Of a stretch of 64,000 nucleotides of DNA, positions 63,491-64,000 are shown piece by piece. The notes below the pieces were generated by a model. That model saw only the letters and a program-made list of their open reading frames with translations, was not told where the DNA came from and made no database searches. The DNA lies in contig BPKI01000001.1 of assembly GCA_026005055.1 (NCBI GenBank), forward strand, positions 1 through 64,000, written 5' to 3'. The stretch is from Lysobacterales bacterium (GTDB taxonomy: Bacteria; Pseudomonadota; Gammaproteobacteria; Xanthomonadales; BPKI01). The stretch's first letter is position 1. Each line of letters opens with the position of its first letter. A program made the translations under genes and the position numbers.

Positions 63491-64000
63491 GTGAGCCGCC
63501 CGCTCACCGTCATCCAGCTTCTGCCCGCGCTCCGCGGGGGCGGCGCCGAACGAAGCGCCATCGAGATCGCCGCCGCCCTGCGCCGAGCAGGGCACCGCGC
63601 CATCGTCATTTCGGCAGGAGGGGCGCTCGAGCGCGAGCTCAGGAACGAAGGCGGCGAGCACCTCACCCTCGACATCGGCAGCAAACGCATCGCGACGTGG
63701 TTCCGAGCGCGCGCCTTGGCCCGCGTGTTCGCCGAACTCAAGCCCGACATCGTGCACGCCCGCTCTCGTCTGCCGGCTTGGCTGGGCTGGCGCGCGATCC
63801 GCCGCCTGCCGCCGCCCCGCCCGCATTTCCTCACCACCGCCCATGGGCTTTACCGCCCTGGCTGGTGGTCTTCGATCATGACCCGCGGCGAGCGGGTGAT
63901 CGCGGTCTCGGAGACGGTGCGAGCGCATTTGCTCCAACATTGGCCGCGCCTCGATCCTGAACGCATCCGGGTCATTCCCCGCGGCATCAATCCGCTCGCG
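63491..64000 (+). CDS. Glycosyltransferase family 4 protein, N-terminal part (cut by window end)
   Basis: The first 170 codons show the GT4 N-terminal Rossmann domain: VIQLLPALRGGGAERSAIEIAAAL (glycine-rich donor/acceptor loop), DIVHARSRLPAWLG near residue 92, HFLTTAHGLYRPGWW near 115 and the domain-linker segment VIAVSETVRAHLL near 136, followed by RIRVIPRGI. LPS or exopolysaccharide sugar transfer is likely. The GTG at 63491 directly follows the zinc-finger gene. The frame is open to the window end. Confidence 0.92.
   Translation, partial: MSRPLTVIQLLPALRGGGAERSAIEIAAALRRAGHRAIVISAGGALERELRNEGGEHLTLDIGSKRIATWFRARALARVFAELKPDIVHARSRLPAWLGWRAIRRLPPPRPHFLTTAHGLYRPGWWSSIMTRGERVIAVSETVRAHLLQHWPRLDPERIRVIPRGINPLA

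Overview
The window is a GC-rich (clearly above 60% by eye) stretch of a gammaproteobacterial chromosome, most likely from the Lysobacterales (Xanthomonadales) or a close relative. Pointers are an aa3 oxidase cluster with DUF2909 and DUF2244 members, methionine synthesis through metX rather than metA, type IV pilus and type II secretion genes, an exosortase H, and a large secreted protein with an IFADGFE-type C-terminus. No phage, plasmid or IS gene was recognised. Most genes are housekeeping and tightly packed, often with ATGA/GTGA overlaps. Nearly all long antisense reading frames are GC artefacts and were left out.

Layout. 1-774: the leader-distal part of a type I-E-like CRISPR array; no cas genes are in view. 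775-3106: a poorly coding stretch with a tandem pair of unrecognised paralogues. 3107-10423: cytochrome c oxidase structural and assembly genes (DUF2244, coxB, ctaD, a 44-residue small protein, ctaG, subunit III, SURF1, an anchored assembly-type protein, ctaA) with one opposed DUF2909 gene. 10.6-19.97 kb: a secreted beta-propeller protein, acyl-CoA dehydrogenase, lipoprotein, HNH nuclease, and an aminotransferase-mdh-LOG operon. 20-28.9 kb: exeA-gspB-rhomboid, S41 protease, aroK-aroB, exosortase H, dodecin and an orphan response regulator, then tRNA-Asn. 29.4-34.5 kb: one compact operon from coaD to a short TMEM43 homologue. 34.5-42.6 kb: pilT-pilU, yggS-proC-yggT, gpmI-envC and an exporter. 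42.57-45.07 kb: 2.5 kb with no convincing gene. 45-64 kb: metF, an H-NS-like gene, ThrE-type and EamA transporters, an Mla-type lipid transport operon, ahcY, metX-metB-hom, cysG-cysK with a divergent CysB-type regulator, and the start of a glycosyltransferase gene.

The clearest regulatory story is the sulfur/methyl circuit in the last 20 kb. Genes for cysteine supply (cysG, cysK), homoserine and cystathionine formation (hom, metX, metB), methyl-group supply (metF) and SAH recycling (ahcY) lie close together. metX-metB-hom has a well-formed sigma70 promoter and a SAM-I-type riboswitch. ahcY has an SAH riboswitch. Other points of interest are CRISPR spacers of irregular length, an envC frame that runs antisense into yggT, an exosortase H without a substrate nearby, a CpcT/CpeT-like gene in an apparently non-phototrophic setting, and a short TMEM43 frame ending near tRNA-Asn.

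I found no complete, obviously novel multi-gene defence or biosynthetic system. The best unknowns are the paralogue pair at 1645-2750 and the proteins of the 29.4-33.7 kb operon.
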